NCBI GenBank assembly: GCA_017165825.1
Contig: CM029367.1
Span: 1,067,030 to 1,131,029, forward strand
From: Hepsetus odoe
Lineage: Eukaryota; Chordata; Actinopteri; Characiformes; Hepsetidae
Reading direction: 5' to 3'
DNA length: 64,000 nt
Shown here: piece by piece, positions 54,060-64,000 of the stretch
How positions within the stretch are numbered: position 1 is the first letter of the stretch
How the letters are laid out: each line of letters begins with the position of its first letter
Notes under the pieces: model-generated
The model's database searches: none
What the model was told of the DNA's origin: nothing
What the model saw: the letters and a program-made list of their open reading frames with translations, nothing else
Position numbers and translations under genes: made by a program

Positions 54060-56780
54060 GGGTCTTCATGTTGCAGTTCCTGGTGGGAAACTGTTCCCCC
54101 CAGCTTTGCCAAGACCACTTGAAAGAGACATAATTACCCTCAAATTCCTGCAGAGAAGTGCATGGGAGTCCACCCCGTTCTATACTGCTGCCTCGGGAAG
54201 CCGAGGAGCGTGTAACTGCGTATAACTTTTGGCTTCCTGCGAGCAAAACTGTGTTTTGAATAGCCTATCTAATCTAAAGTCCAAATATGAAACTTCTCTC
54301 CCACTGCTCTTTACTGTGTCAGCATGATTACGGCCTTCTGAACGTCTGATTGCGGTTCTGCTCTTGGCTTCCAGACACACAGCTTTACGGTTCTTCGTCT
54401 CTGATAGCAACTCGCGCTCCATATTAGAGCACAGGCTACGTGCGGGACACTCGGAGCGCTAGCTAAGGCCAAAATTATTGACCGTCTGAAAAGCAGAAGA
54501 TGGTGGTGCAGCTACTCGTTTACCCCCATCTCATTCCTTGAGACTCTGGTGAGCAGCCAGGCTGGCTGTTTGTATAAGGCTGGTAATATTGAGCCATTTT
54601 CAGATTTTTTGCATTCTTTCTTCGCTCCGTTTTTTCCTCTTCAAAGAACAGTAAGCTCGGAGAAAGAGGGGAAAAAAGACACCATTTGGACTGGCTGATA
54701 TCCAGGGCCTGCTTCTTACAAACTGAGCTCCATCTGCAAGACACGGGGTGTTATCCACTGGGGGGCAGCGTTGGGGAACTCTCTCTTTGTGCACACAGAG
54801 TCCCCGAGTGGGCAGATGTCTCGGGGTCACTGACTGGAGGTCAGTTCCAGATCAAAAACGATAACGTATCATAACGTTTTACTCATTTCATCCCCCTCTC
54901 CTGTAAAATATACCTCTGTTACTGCAGACACAGAAACGGCCTTCTAGCCATCAGTGCAATTATAATCCACTTCACTTCTAAACTGTTTCATTTGGCCCTT
55001 AATCTCACTTTTGTGTTTCTATTTTTAAAACTCACTGCACCTTTGATGTACGTGCCGTCTATTTTTTTGTGTCCACTGTGAAAAAGAAGATGATGTCGCC
55101 TAATTTCACTTCTCTGATGTCCAGCCGTCTGCACATCCAGTGGAAATACGCTCTAATTAAAACCTGTTTTATTCCTCCAGGGTGCATTTTGGTTCGCTAG
55201 TTCGGGTCCAAATCTGAAAGTAAACAAATTAGCACTAAAGTTCTGGATTTCTTCGAGGGAACACTGACATGTTTGATGAAGAAGTCATGCAGGTCAAGGA
55301 GTCATGCGTTAGGACAGAATGTACATTTAATAACTGAAATACGTTCACCATGCTTCAAAAAGCGTGCTGATTGGCCAGCTCTTGTCATGTGATATTTTAA
55401 AGAAATGACTAAAAGATGAGCTCAAATCACAGGAACACTAAGCAGCGCTCTGCCTTCGGAACAGGACAAACATCAGGTCTGTTCCTAGATGTGTTGAGCT
55501 GTCTAAAAGTTTCAGCCTGGTTTAAAATAAATAAATAAATAAATAAACCGAATCCATTCAAATTCAAACAATACAATGTGAACGCATCCTTATGTCAGAA
55601 GCTTCTCAGAAGCTTCTCTTATTTTTTAAACGGTATGAACATTTATGCTTTATTTCACACCTCGAGTCAGAGGAGGGAGTCTGGAGGACGTGGCGCACTT
55701 AATATTCCAAACGGCTTAATCACAAATTCATAGAAACCGAAAAAGAGTTTCTCTCCGCTGATCCGAACATGCCGAGTGTGAACACAAAATAAAATCGTCC
55801 CAGCCGCAGCTGCTGATGACTGATCCAATTATCCAGTACTTCCTTCACAAAGGTGAGCACACCTGTCCCGAACGCAGCACTCTTTAAGCGCTCTTAAAGA
55901 CTCCACCAGTGAATTGTGTGTTCGGCGGTTTCACATAAAAGGAGCGAGAGAGTGGAAGTGAGGGACTGGCTGACGGGCCGAAGGGGGGTTTATAGGGTTG
56001 GCTGAAGGCTGAGCTGCTGCACGATTCAGTTTTATGTGCTGATGTTTGGGCTGGGACGGGGTGAGGGGGGCCAGCGTGAGCACACGGTGGGTTTTAAAGA
56101 CGACGACTCAGATTACAGCTGCAGGAGTGATATAAAGCGCAGTAGGTCCATCCCTAAACTAGGTGTCTTCAAAACATCTCCAGGAAGGTTTCTCACCTTT
56201 TAAAGAGAAACGACAGCTGCTCTGCTGCGTGTGTTGAATTTTTTGGATAAAAAATGATGCATTTTGTAGAGATGTGAGCGGAGAAAGACTTTTAAAGTTC
56301 CAGAGAGGTGCTAAATGTTTCACCCTGTGAACAATGACCACGGAGCTTTCTTTCAACATCGGCTCTTAATTTCATCGATTTAATGAGCCTCAGTCACTCA
56401 TCCCCCCGTTAAAACATCAGATCATACCCTGATTATACATCCCTCTTATCCGTCAGTGCATATATTTGTACAGACGTTAACTAGTATTCTCGAAAAGAAC
56501 TGTGGACGCTGCTGAAGTAGCTTCGGTGTAAAGAAGCTGTAGCTTCATTTGTTGATGAATCAGCCGGTAGTGATTTCATGCTCCCTTCCTTTTCCAAGCT
56601 TTTTCCAGAATAAGAAACCTGAATATTTAACATTTTACATTCATTTTGCTTGAAATTTACATTAAAGTCGATTAAACTCGTTTACATCGTGTGAAATGGT
56701 TTAATTCGGTTGCTAGGTTACTGTCCTTAATTGGCGACTATCCTTAACAGACTGGTTTCATTAAAAAAAATTGTCCTCAC
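54060..56780. other. Unique non-coding sequence
   Basis: No SINE, long microsatellite or RNA gene is recognised, apart from a short (AAAT)n run near 55530. Frames of 60-93 codons at 53965-54874 are unrelated to known families as far as I can tell. Confidence 0.35.
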
Positions 56781-56782
56781 TT

Positions 56783-57235
56783 TCTTCTTCTTCTTCTTTC
56801 AGCTGCTCTAATTAGAGGTCTCCACAGCGACTTAACTGTCTCCATGTCTTCCTGTCCTCTGCATCCTCTCTCACCACGTCCATAAACCTCCTCTTTGTCC
56901 TTCCTCTTCTCCTCTTTCCTGGAAGCTCCATCTTCAACATCCTCCTCGTTTCTACTCTGGACGCGTCCAAACCAACACAGTCTCACTCCTCTCACTTTGT
57001 CTCCAAAACGTCTAACCTGAGCTGTCCCTTTAATACACTTCTTTCTAGTCCTGTCCATCTTCGTCACTCTAAAAGAAAATCTCAGGATCTTCAACTCTGA
57101 CACCTCCAGCTCTACTTCCTGTATCTGTGTAAGCGCCACCGTCTCCACCCGTATAGCATAGCTAGTCTCAATACCATTCTGTAAACCTTTCCTTTCAAAA
57201 AACTAGTCCTCACTCTTCTCCTGAGTAAAATCTTA
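56783..57235 (-). mobile_element. 5'-truncated non-LTR retrotransposon 3' end (LINE copy 5)
   Basis: The terminal TTTCAGCTGCTCTAATTAGA and GGTCTCCACAGCGACTTAAC open the copy. The minus strand reads TKMDRTRKKCIKGTAQVRRF, then VRLCWFGRVQSRNEEDVEDG and RKEEKRKDKEEVYGRGERG with frame breaks. It extends to GTATAGCATAGCTAGTCTCA. The preceding (TTC)n run may be its 3' tail. Confidence 0.78.
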
Positions 57236-57544
57236 AAGCTGAAGATCACTATAATTGATGTCTTTGATGCTATCCCACCTTTTTCCGGGGACGTGGCACG
57301 ATGTCGAACAAACTGGCCTTCGGTGTAAATTTGATTTAAAGTTATTTCACGCATTGCAGCGAACGCTGACTTAGTGCTGCTTTTTTAATGTCTGTTTCCA
57401 GTCTATTGCTTTTCCCCTCGCTGTCCTACTAAGGAGCTGAAATATAGACTTTCTCTGTCATAACCAAACTCCCAGCATAGCTGAGATTTAACAAAGACAA
57501 CTTTACGTCTCTCAGCGGCCAAATAATCAGGAAGCGTTGAACAG

Positions 57545-57920
57545 CGAGCGCGAGTGCACGGCCAACAACCTGTGCGTATTTTTACAGACCCATAATTATT
57601 AAGAGTTCTTCAACCAAACGTATTTTATTTTTCCTTTTGTTTTCATTGGGGAGCTCCCCCGCCTGCTCGGGTTGGGGATTGGTTCTGGCACTTCTCTCAG
57701 CTCAATAAAACCCGAAAGGTCTGATCTTGTTATTGCACGGTAGAGGGAAAAAATGCATCTTTTGATTAAAAAAAGAAAAAAAAAAAATCACCCAGCCTGC
57801 GAGTGCTGGAAGCATGTTTTGAAGAATGCGCCTTGGCCAGAGCGCCGCCCTCCCGCGGCGAGGCGGCTGGAGTTCCTGGGCTGCTGGCATTTCAGGAGAA
57901 GTGTGAGTTAACGCTCAGCG
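57545..57920. other. Unique sequence, candidate conserved non-coding
   Basis: CCATAATTATTAAGAGTTCT, CCAAACGTATTTTATTTTTCC and CATGTTTTGAAGAATGCGCC are repeat-free with TAAT/ATTA cores. The enhancer-like character is inference only. Confidence 0.22.
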
Positions 57921-58171
57921 TTGAGGCTTCATTATTGTGCCACGGAGGGCAATACTCAACTCTCGGCATTTGGGACGATACATTTACCAGAAGAAAGTTC
58001 TTCCACGATCCACCGCAGCAGAGCGAGCTGGACCTTATACACCCTAGAGGTGTTGCTGGTAGATCTTGCCATGATGTAAAGTTTTTGATATTGTTAATAG
58101 AACAAGAAAAGATACACTTGTTAATGAACTTTTGGGGACGTTTTCTGGAATCTGTGCTTTATATGAGCATC

Positions 58172-58330
58172 TAGTTTCCTTTCCTGCCTCCATTTGAACC
58201 CGAATATCTGTCCATTCTTACCGAACGGACTCCTTACTTTACTTAAAAGGGAATTATTTTTACTTTCCAACTCCTTCCCTACATCAAGACCTACTGGACA
58301 CAACAGCACAGAAACGACGGTCCCTCAGTG
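58172..58330 (+). repeat. Diverged fragment of the composite element
   Basis: CTGCCTCCATTTGAACCCGA, ATATCTGTCCATTCTTACCG, CACAGAAACGACGGTCCCTC and AGTGTGTCCATCG run parallel to 58460-58575. It is an older partial copy just upstream of the complete one. Confidence 0.65.
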
Positions 58331-58370
58331 TGTCCATCGTCAGAATTTGTGACGGATAGTTTTGCTTTCC

Positions 58371-58510
58371 ATGAATAAGATGCAAAGTAATGAAAGTAAT
58401 TAAGTACAAATACTTGGTTACTTTATTGAAGTAGAATATTCAGGTATTTATTTTTCCCTTTCCTTCCCTCCATTTGAACCCAAATATCTTTACTTTCTCA
58501 AACAGACTCT
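58371..58510 (+). mobile_element. hAT-like terminal segment of the composite element
   Basis: GCAAAGTAATGAAAGTAATT, AAGTACAAATACTTGGTTAC, TTTATTGAAGTAGAATATTC, AGGTATTTATTTTTCC. This AAGTAATTAAGTACAAATACTT motif resembles the end of widespread fish hAT-type non-autonomous elements. No target-site duplication or matching far end was identified. Confidence 0.5.
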
Positions 58511-58848
58511 GTTTCAGACTAAATGGACACAAACACAGAAGAGACGTCCCTCTGAGTATCTACCGGTGCAGGACGGAGTGAAGGAGAGTGAGAGAGAGGA
58601 CAGGGAGAGTGGACGGTGGAGTTCAGGGTGTGTGGAGTGTGTGTCCGTGATGGAGAACTAGTAGAGACGGTGATGAAAGTGAAGCGGTGAAGTTCATGTG
58701 GATTATTTTCAGTAGATTGTTTTTATTGGAGTTGAAGTTCGAGGCTTTAATAGTCTTTAATTCTATTAATATGGAGTGAGATTCAGTTCACTTTCAGCAC
58801 AGACAGACGCTCCAGACGTCCTTCAGAGGAGACACGACTCACTCTACA
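58511..58848 (+). repeat. Flank of composite minisatellite element (plus copy)
   Basis: The best reference copy of the flank: GGACACAAACACAGAAGAGA, CGTCCCTCTGAGTATCTACC, GGACAGGGAGAGTGGACGGT, GTCCGTGATGGAGAACTAGT, GTGGATTATTTTCAGTAGAT, GTTGAAGTTCGAGGCTTTAA and TGAGATTCAGTTCACTTTCA. Confidence 0.9.
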
Positions 58849-59060
58849 CTCTCAGTACACTCCTGTACTTTTACTTTACGCTCTCAGTACACTCCTGTAC
58901 TTTTTACTTTACGCTCTCAGTACATTCCTGTACTTTTTACTTTACGCTCTCAGTACATTCCTGTACTTTTACTTTACACCCTCAGTACATTAATGTACTT
59001 TTTACTTTACACCCTCAGTACATTAATGTACTTTTTACTTTACACTCTCAGTACAATGTT
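58849..59060 (+). repeat. 32-33 bp palindrome-core minisatellite, array 6
   Basis: Six to seven units of CAGTACATTCCTGTACTTTT then TACTTTACGCTCT. Two neighbouring units carry CATTAATGTAC in place of CATTCCTGTAC, which shows local unit duplication. Confidence 0.95.
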
Positions 59061-59394
59061 GCTGTATGAGGTTAATGTTGATTATTCTCAGTAGATTGAT
59101 TTGAAACAGTCCCGTGAGCTGTAAGAGAGAACATTAATGGGGACCTGGTTAAGGAATAAGGTGTGGTAAGAAATGGACATAAATTTTATAAATGGATCTC
59201 GGGGGAAAAAATAAACAGAAGAGAAATGTTGGATGGACTCTTAAACAGCTCTGCCGGTGCCAAGTCGGGATTATTTTCTAAAACTTTTTGCCGGTTCTGG
59301 ACTTGTCTTTCTCCCCCAGAATATATCTTTATTAAATGTTCTGTAAGAGCAGAAGTGCAGAGCCTTTTTCCAGGTTTGGGAGTAACACCATGAG

Positions 59395-59545
59395 GAACAG
59401 AGGACTTCTGGGAAGGTTGGACATTGCTGCGAGGGGCTGATTGCATCAGAGCCTTTGTGAGGTCAGGTACAGACGATGGGTCTCTCCAGCTGGTCCCACA
59501 GGAGTTCCATCACTCCAAAACCCTGCAGCATTGGCCACAGTGACC
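59395..59545. mobile_element. DNA-transposon-like fragment
   Basis: AAGGTTGGACATTGCTGCGA, GGGGCTGATTGCATCAGAGC, GTGAGGTCAGGTACAGACGA and CCACAGGAGTTCCATCACTC. It is related to 14045-14130. Confidence 0.55.
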
Positions 59546-59549
59546 TTAC

Positions 59550-60600
59550 ACTCTTACGAGGCTGTCCCAGAAAATCCCACATTTATGGACGGTGCAAAAT
59601 AGCGTGCAGTCTTAGTAGCAAGTTTAGGTAAAGCTTGGATTTTTGCAGAGCTGTTTGTTTTAGGAGGAAACACAAACAGCATCATAATTAGTTTGACAGT
59701 GTGTTTCTTTGTACTGGATTGTATTTGATTCCTTTGGCCGGGCTCAGAACAGCACAATGGACCGAAGTCCAGTTTATTGATAAGAAGACCACCGAGACAA
59801 CACAAGGGAAGAAGAAGTTCACCTCTGGTCCAACTCCCCCCAGGCCTCCTAACGAAGACGGAGAGGTGGTACGGCTGTTTTGCAGCCTCTTGGCACCTCC
59901 GTTGGCTGGCGAACCTCTGAGCTGGAGCTTTGAGAGGGAGGCAGGCGAGGCCAGAGAAACTTCAGCCCAGGATCAGAGCTCCTGCCTGGGCTTGAGTTTC
60001 AGGACAACACCCCTCATTCCAGAGAAGTGGAGAATAAGGCCGTAAAAATGTGAAACCATAAAAATGGCAATGCCTTGAGCATTGTTAGGCCAACGGAACG
60101 TGTGGCCAAAAGAATCAAAAATGATCCAGCATGAAGAAACACACCGTAAAGCTAATTACGCCGCACTGCTCATTTGAACAAACAGCACCCGGAGCTTTCC
60201 CTAAAACCGTGAACATCGAGGCACACTGGGTTCCTGCATGCTACCATGCTGGACAGCCCAAATAATCCCCCAGGTCTTTCCTTCTATCAGCCCGTGCTGG
60301 GTTTTTTATTTTTTTTGTGAACGTCACCCAAGATGTGTTGCACGCCTTCCTTCTTCTCGCTTTTCTTTCTTTTGCTAAGTTTGGTTGCCAGGGTGATGTC
60401 ATTTAGCGCATAGCAACGTGATGGATGAGAGAGATAATGTATATTAAGTATGTCCTGGTTCTTGGGAAAAAAAATGCAAGAAAAAAAAGAGGGGGGAAAA
60501 AAAGAAGAAGAGTGTTTGAAACACAGCCCAACAGGATGAGAGGAGTTCCTGCATAGCATCAACGCCATTCTTCCAGAAATGGACCATGTCATAGTGGCAG
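59550..60600. other. Unique non-coding sequence
   Basis: A 114-codon plus-strand frame at 59701-60045 has no recognisable domain. A poly-A/GA-rich patch lies at 60465-60510. Nothing else is supported. Confidence 0.3.
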
Positions 60601-60619
60601 TAAAACGCATGGACAAGGG

Positions 60620-60676
60620 GGAGGGAGAGAGAAAGAGAGAGAGACAGTGAGAGAGTGAGAGAGAGAGAGAGAGAGC
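60620..60676. repeat. (GA)n microsatellite, interrupted
   Basis: GAGA units with GACAGTGA and GAGTGA breaks. Confidence 0.92.
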
Positions 60677-60679
60677 AGA

Positions 60680-63120
60680 TGAAACCATCTTTCTGGTTAG
60701 AGATTCCTATACCTTCGGCGTCAGGACATTGTCCCTCTCCTGACTGGACTTTCTGCTTTCTCTCGCATAAACAGAGACCAATCGAACAGAGTGAGTGACA
60801 ACGGAGGGACCAGTTTCAAACTTGTCTTCTTCCAGTAACCCCCAAAAAAGTGTGATGGTTTTTAATTGCTTCTATAAAAGATTCCGTTATGACTAGTAAC
60901 CAAGAGTAACCACTATAAACTGCATAATAAAAACTATTAAAAAACTACCTTCATTCACGTTTCTAAAGGTTTATCCATAATGTCGCCTGCCACAAAGCTT
61001 ATTTTTACCCCAGAAGGAGTTTAAAACTTCAGAAACTCACTGCTAAAAAACTCGTAACAGTTTCGGATGAACCTACAATAACCTTTCAGAAGATTTATTC
61101 CAGCGAGTGTGAAGACCTTTATGAAAACTGTTGGAATAAAAGCCTTTACAAACGTCTAAATATCAGCGTAACAGAAAGCTTTTGTAGTCATCATGAAGCC
61201 GACTAAACGCTCTGTATCTACAACCCGTCTGAATTATTTATAATAATTCTGTAATAATTCTTCTTCCTGACTTATTCTGTATTTTATCCCTGCGCAGTTT
61301 TCTATATAGGTCTACTAGATTTTATTTTTATCCTTATTTTACCGTTTTATTTCCATTTTATACTTTATAAACTTTATATTAGAACTGCGTAAGTGACAAA
61401 GTCTCTTCAGTCCTGTAATCTTGTAAATATTTGGTATCTACTTTGAAGTAATCGGTAAGTATTTGAGGCTAATATTTTTTGGGAAGCAGAAATGATTTGG
61501 TAGCTACTACAGACAGGTAACTCCTGTCGTAACGCAGGCCTAAAATCGACCCTCCAGGTGAAGGTCTGGACGCAGGCTTTATACGACACCTCCAGACGAC
61601 CAGCTCTAATGACCCTCAGGCAACCCGAGGAATTTAAAACGCCGTTAAAAGCGAGATATACATATGGGTATGGTTTTAATCCTGATTTCTATGGTGTCAT
61701 TTATACATAAAGGTCGAACGGCCATGACTTTGGCTGTGGTTGTGAACCTCTCGCGGGAAACCCCCCTAATCCAAGACGGTGATGCAGCTTTACTAGAACT
61801 TTCCCACAGCTGAGCTCATTTGGATTTGGTTGGCTAATGCTCACGGCCTCCAAAAATCTCAAGGAAACAGTTGTGGTCACTCTGGACATTTTAACACCAC
61901 CTCATAAAAGTACCATCTCCAAGACTCAGCACGGTCTTCGGGTCCAGCAGGGGAAATACCCACATTTCACCACACGCAAGAACGCAGAGAGTCGAAAAAA
62001 ACGAGAGCTGGGAAAATCGATTTGGACGAGTGACTCTTCTTGTTAAAGCCTTCTGCTTTATATGAGTTTGAGGAGGCCAACCCAAGGAGCAGAAGTGGCG
62101 ACATTTTCGGGGAAAGCGACAGCATTTTAGCCTGCACCTGTCCTGTAACTCGCTCGGCTTATAAGGTTCTAGACGTGAAGGGTGAAGGGTTTGATTACAG
62201 TAAAGAATAAGGGAAGGAAGAGCAGTGGAATAAGAGAAAAACAGGCCAGCGCGAGAAAAAGTGCAGGTAAATTTGTGTGCATGGAATTCGAAGGTTTTCC
62301 AGACTTTGTCCCCAGGTTTTGGAACAAACACATCAGTATGAAAACTATTAAATAACATTCATGAAATTGCTCCAATCAAAAACGCTGGCGTTCCACTGAC
62401 AGGGCTATTTAGACCCACCCTACCTCGACTGACTCAAAGGCGGAACCGCTGGGAGGCATCTGAGCAGCATTTTTGGTTTGGGGTGGCTTCCAAAAGTCAG
62501 AATTACAGACAGGGATCAACACTGACAAGCGTGCTGTCAAAACCAAGACAACAGGACAAAACAAAGGACAAAACTGGTCATAAATCCTGTGTGAAAATTC
62601 TTGTGAAATGTGCACATAAAAGGATTTGTTAACACTTCTGGGTCGAGTTCATGGCATCTACGTTAAGATTTTCATGACAACATAAAAATTTCAAATCATC
62701 AGCACTTGTCTGAATAAATCTTAAAGCCGACTGTCATTTAAAACCTCGTATCTTGTGATCTCGTGAGCATCTACGGTCCTGAGTGGATAGAAGAGACGTG
62801 GCTCTCAAAGCACCAAAACATTACCTGGACCTTGAAAAGGCAAATACGGGCAGGAAGTCCAGCGATGAGGACAGCTTGGCATAAAAAGGTTGGGTTGGAG
62901 CGTGGATGGGGTTGGACGGGGACAGATGTTGGCTGATCTAAGGACTAGAACATGGGTCAAGAAACAGGCACCAAGAAAGCCAGTTAGACCAAGACTAACT
63001 AAAGCTGCACTGACTCACCAGAACTACCAGTATCAGCTAATTGAATCAATTAATTAACAACCAATTACAGACCAACGAATGGAATCTTTTATAATCTCGT
63101 TTACTCAGAACTAAAACCTA
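60680..63120. other. Unique, partly AT-rich non-coding sequence
   Basis: AT-rich at 60860-61500, mixed afterwards. No SINE, microsatellite of note, RNA gene or protein domain recognised. Confidence 0.35.
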
Positions 63121-63149
63121 TTATCTTATAAAATGCACTTTTTCTTTTC

Positions 63150-63225
63150 TTTCTTAATTATTCTGTGTTCACCCGAGGAGGACAGGTTCCTCTTCTGAGT
63201 CTTGGTTCCTCTGCACCAGAATTAG
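63150..63225 (+). mobile_element. Retroposon 3'-end fragment, second copy
   Basis: CCCGAGGAGGACAGGTTCCT then CTTCTGAGTCTTGGTTCCTC matches 53878-53935. The upstream CACCAGAACTACCAG and AGCTAATTGAA region (63018-63045) also resembles 53735-53760. The 3' TTGAC tail is absent. Confidence 0.6.
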
Positions 63226-63229
63226 CACC

Positions 63230-64000
63230 AAATCCACACAAAGACCGGAGTCCAAGGCGACTGGGTCAGAGCAGCTGATGCTCATCAGCCGGGTATATTT
63301 CTGATAAACATTCAGAAGGATCTGGCGCAGGAAGTGCCGAAAAGAAGCTGGCACAAGAAGAGCCCAAGCTGAGATAGGAGGCACCTGTGGTTTGGCACAG
63401 GAATGGCCAGAGAGGCCTACAAATGCCAACGCAGAAGACATCTGTAGGTCAGAACAGCAGCAGCCCAGGGGCCTTTAACAAGAGCAGCTGGAGATGTTGA
63501 CATAGTGTTGGTCTGAGAGGTCGGCATGGAAGCAGCCCTTGAAGTTCCTCGCCAGGCTGCACCATCTGCCTGCCTGACACCGTAGGGTCTGGTGCTGGAG
63601 CAGTAAAAACATTTCCCCTGAAAGCCTTCTTTGGGTTTTCCCTCGTCTTCCACAAAGCAAGGCAGAAGTGCTGAACCGTTCCAGTGAGCAGGTCCTCTAA
63701 AAGGCCCAAAGCCACCCATGCTGAAGCAAGGCCTCTTGTATGGGAGGCTACAAAACTGGATCTTCAACGAGTGGAACAACCTGCTGGACTAGTGGAGCAC
63801 CTACCCACCCGAGACCACGAATCAAACCAAAGGAATGAGACGGTCAGCCTAGAAAAACATGACTTAATCTGACCGCTGGGGTCAACACGGCCTTCGGTAC
63901 TAGCATCGTGAATTCGTCAAGCTGACAGAGCCTAAAAAAATGACATTTGATAAGCCAACCCTGTGGCTGCAGAAGATGCCACGATCTGCTGAAGATGTCA
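63230..64000. other. Unique sequence with unrecognised minus-strand frames
   Basis: Minus-strand frames of 120 codons (63417-63779) and 90 codons (63169-63441) lie end to end in different frames. The second runs into the retroposon fragment at 63150. I recognise no domain, so no gene is called. Confidence 0.3.

Noticed and set aside
59701..60045. 114-codon plus-strand frame
   Set aside because: No domain recognised and no splice or promoter support.
63169..63779. Two adjacent minus-strand frames, 120 and 90 codons
   Set aside because: Different frames, no known domain, and the second overlaps a retroposon fragment.

Overview
The window reads as ray-finned fish (teleost) nuclear DNA from a gene-poor region, intergenic or deep intronic. 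The reasons are long (CA)n/(GT)n tracts every few kilobases, tRNA-derived SINEs of a teleost type, 5'-truncated copies of a non-LTR retrotransposon 3' end, a Tc1-like transposon, and no compact or operon-like coding. I found no host protein-coding exon that I can support. Almost every open frame is a translation of a simple repeat, a tandem repeat or a transposon, or is a chance frame in CpG-rich unique DNA.

Layout. 0-5 kb is dominated by pyrimidine or purine simple sequence, with CA tracts and two TTGTCT-type tracts. 5-9 kb has AT-rich DNA, CA tracts, a SINE fragment and the first LINE 3' end. 8.9-14.5 kb carries five tandem arrays or simple tracts: a transposon-end-derived array with AATAAA in most units, a 20-bp array, a GACA/GAGA tract, a GACAGCAG array and a 26-bp array. 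15-21 kb has SINEs, Tc1-like remnants and mostly unique DNA. 21.9-23.0 kb is an unusual G-poor tract, followed by a LINE copy whose 5' side has been amplified in tandem. 25.0-26.3 kb is the best-preserved autonomous-type element, a Tc1/mariner-like transposon with a broken minus-strand transposase. 27.7-33.2 kb holds a 61-63 bp array, two LINE ends and three SINEs.

33.8-39.8 kb is the most structured part. It contains four arrays of a 32-33 bp minisatellite with the palindromic core AGTACA-ttcc-TGTACT. Two of them are attached to a conserved ~320-bp flank, in opposite orientations. One array is interrupted by a U6 snRNA copy fused directly to a full-length tRNA-derived SINE. The same minisatellite recurs at 49.9 kb and 58.85 kb, and the flank alone recurs at 13.5 and 47.9 kb. 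I interpret this as a dispersed composite element, possibly descended from a hAT-like non-autonomous transposon, with a length-variable internal array.

40-64 kb is mainly unique sequence. It has diverged local tandem duplications (40.9-42.4 kb), a Tc1 remnant with a ~70-bp array (45.6-46.1 kb), three close GT tracts (48.7-49.1 kb), two SINE families at 49.4-49.9 kb, another LINE end (56.8 kb) and several AT-rich blocks whose texture resembles conserved non-coding elements. All family assignments come from recognition by eye. No alignment or database search was run.
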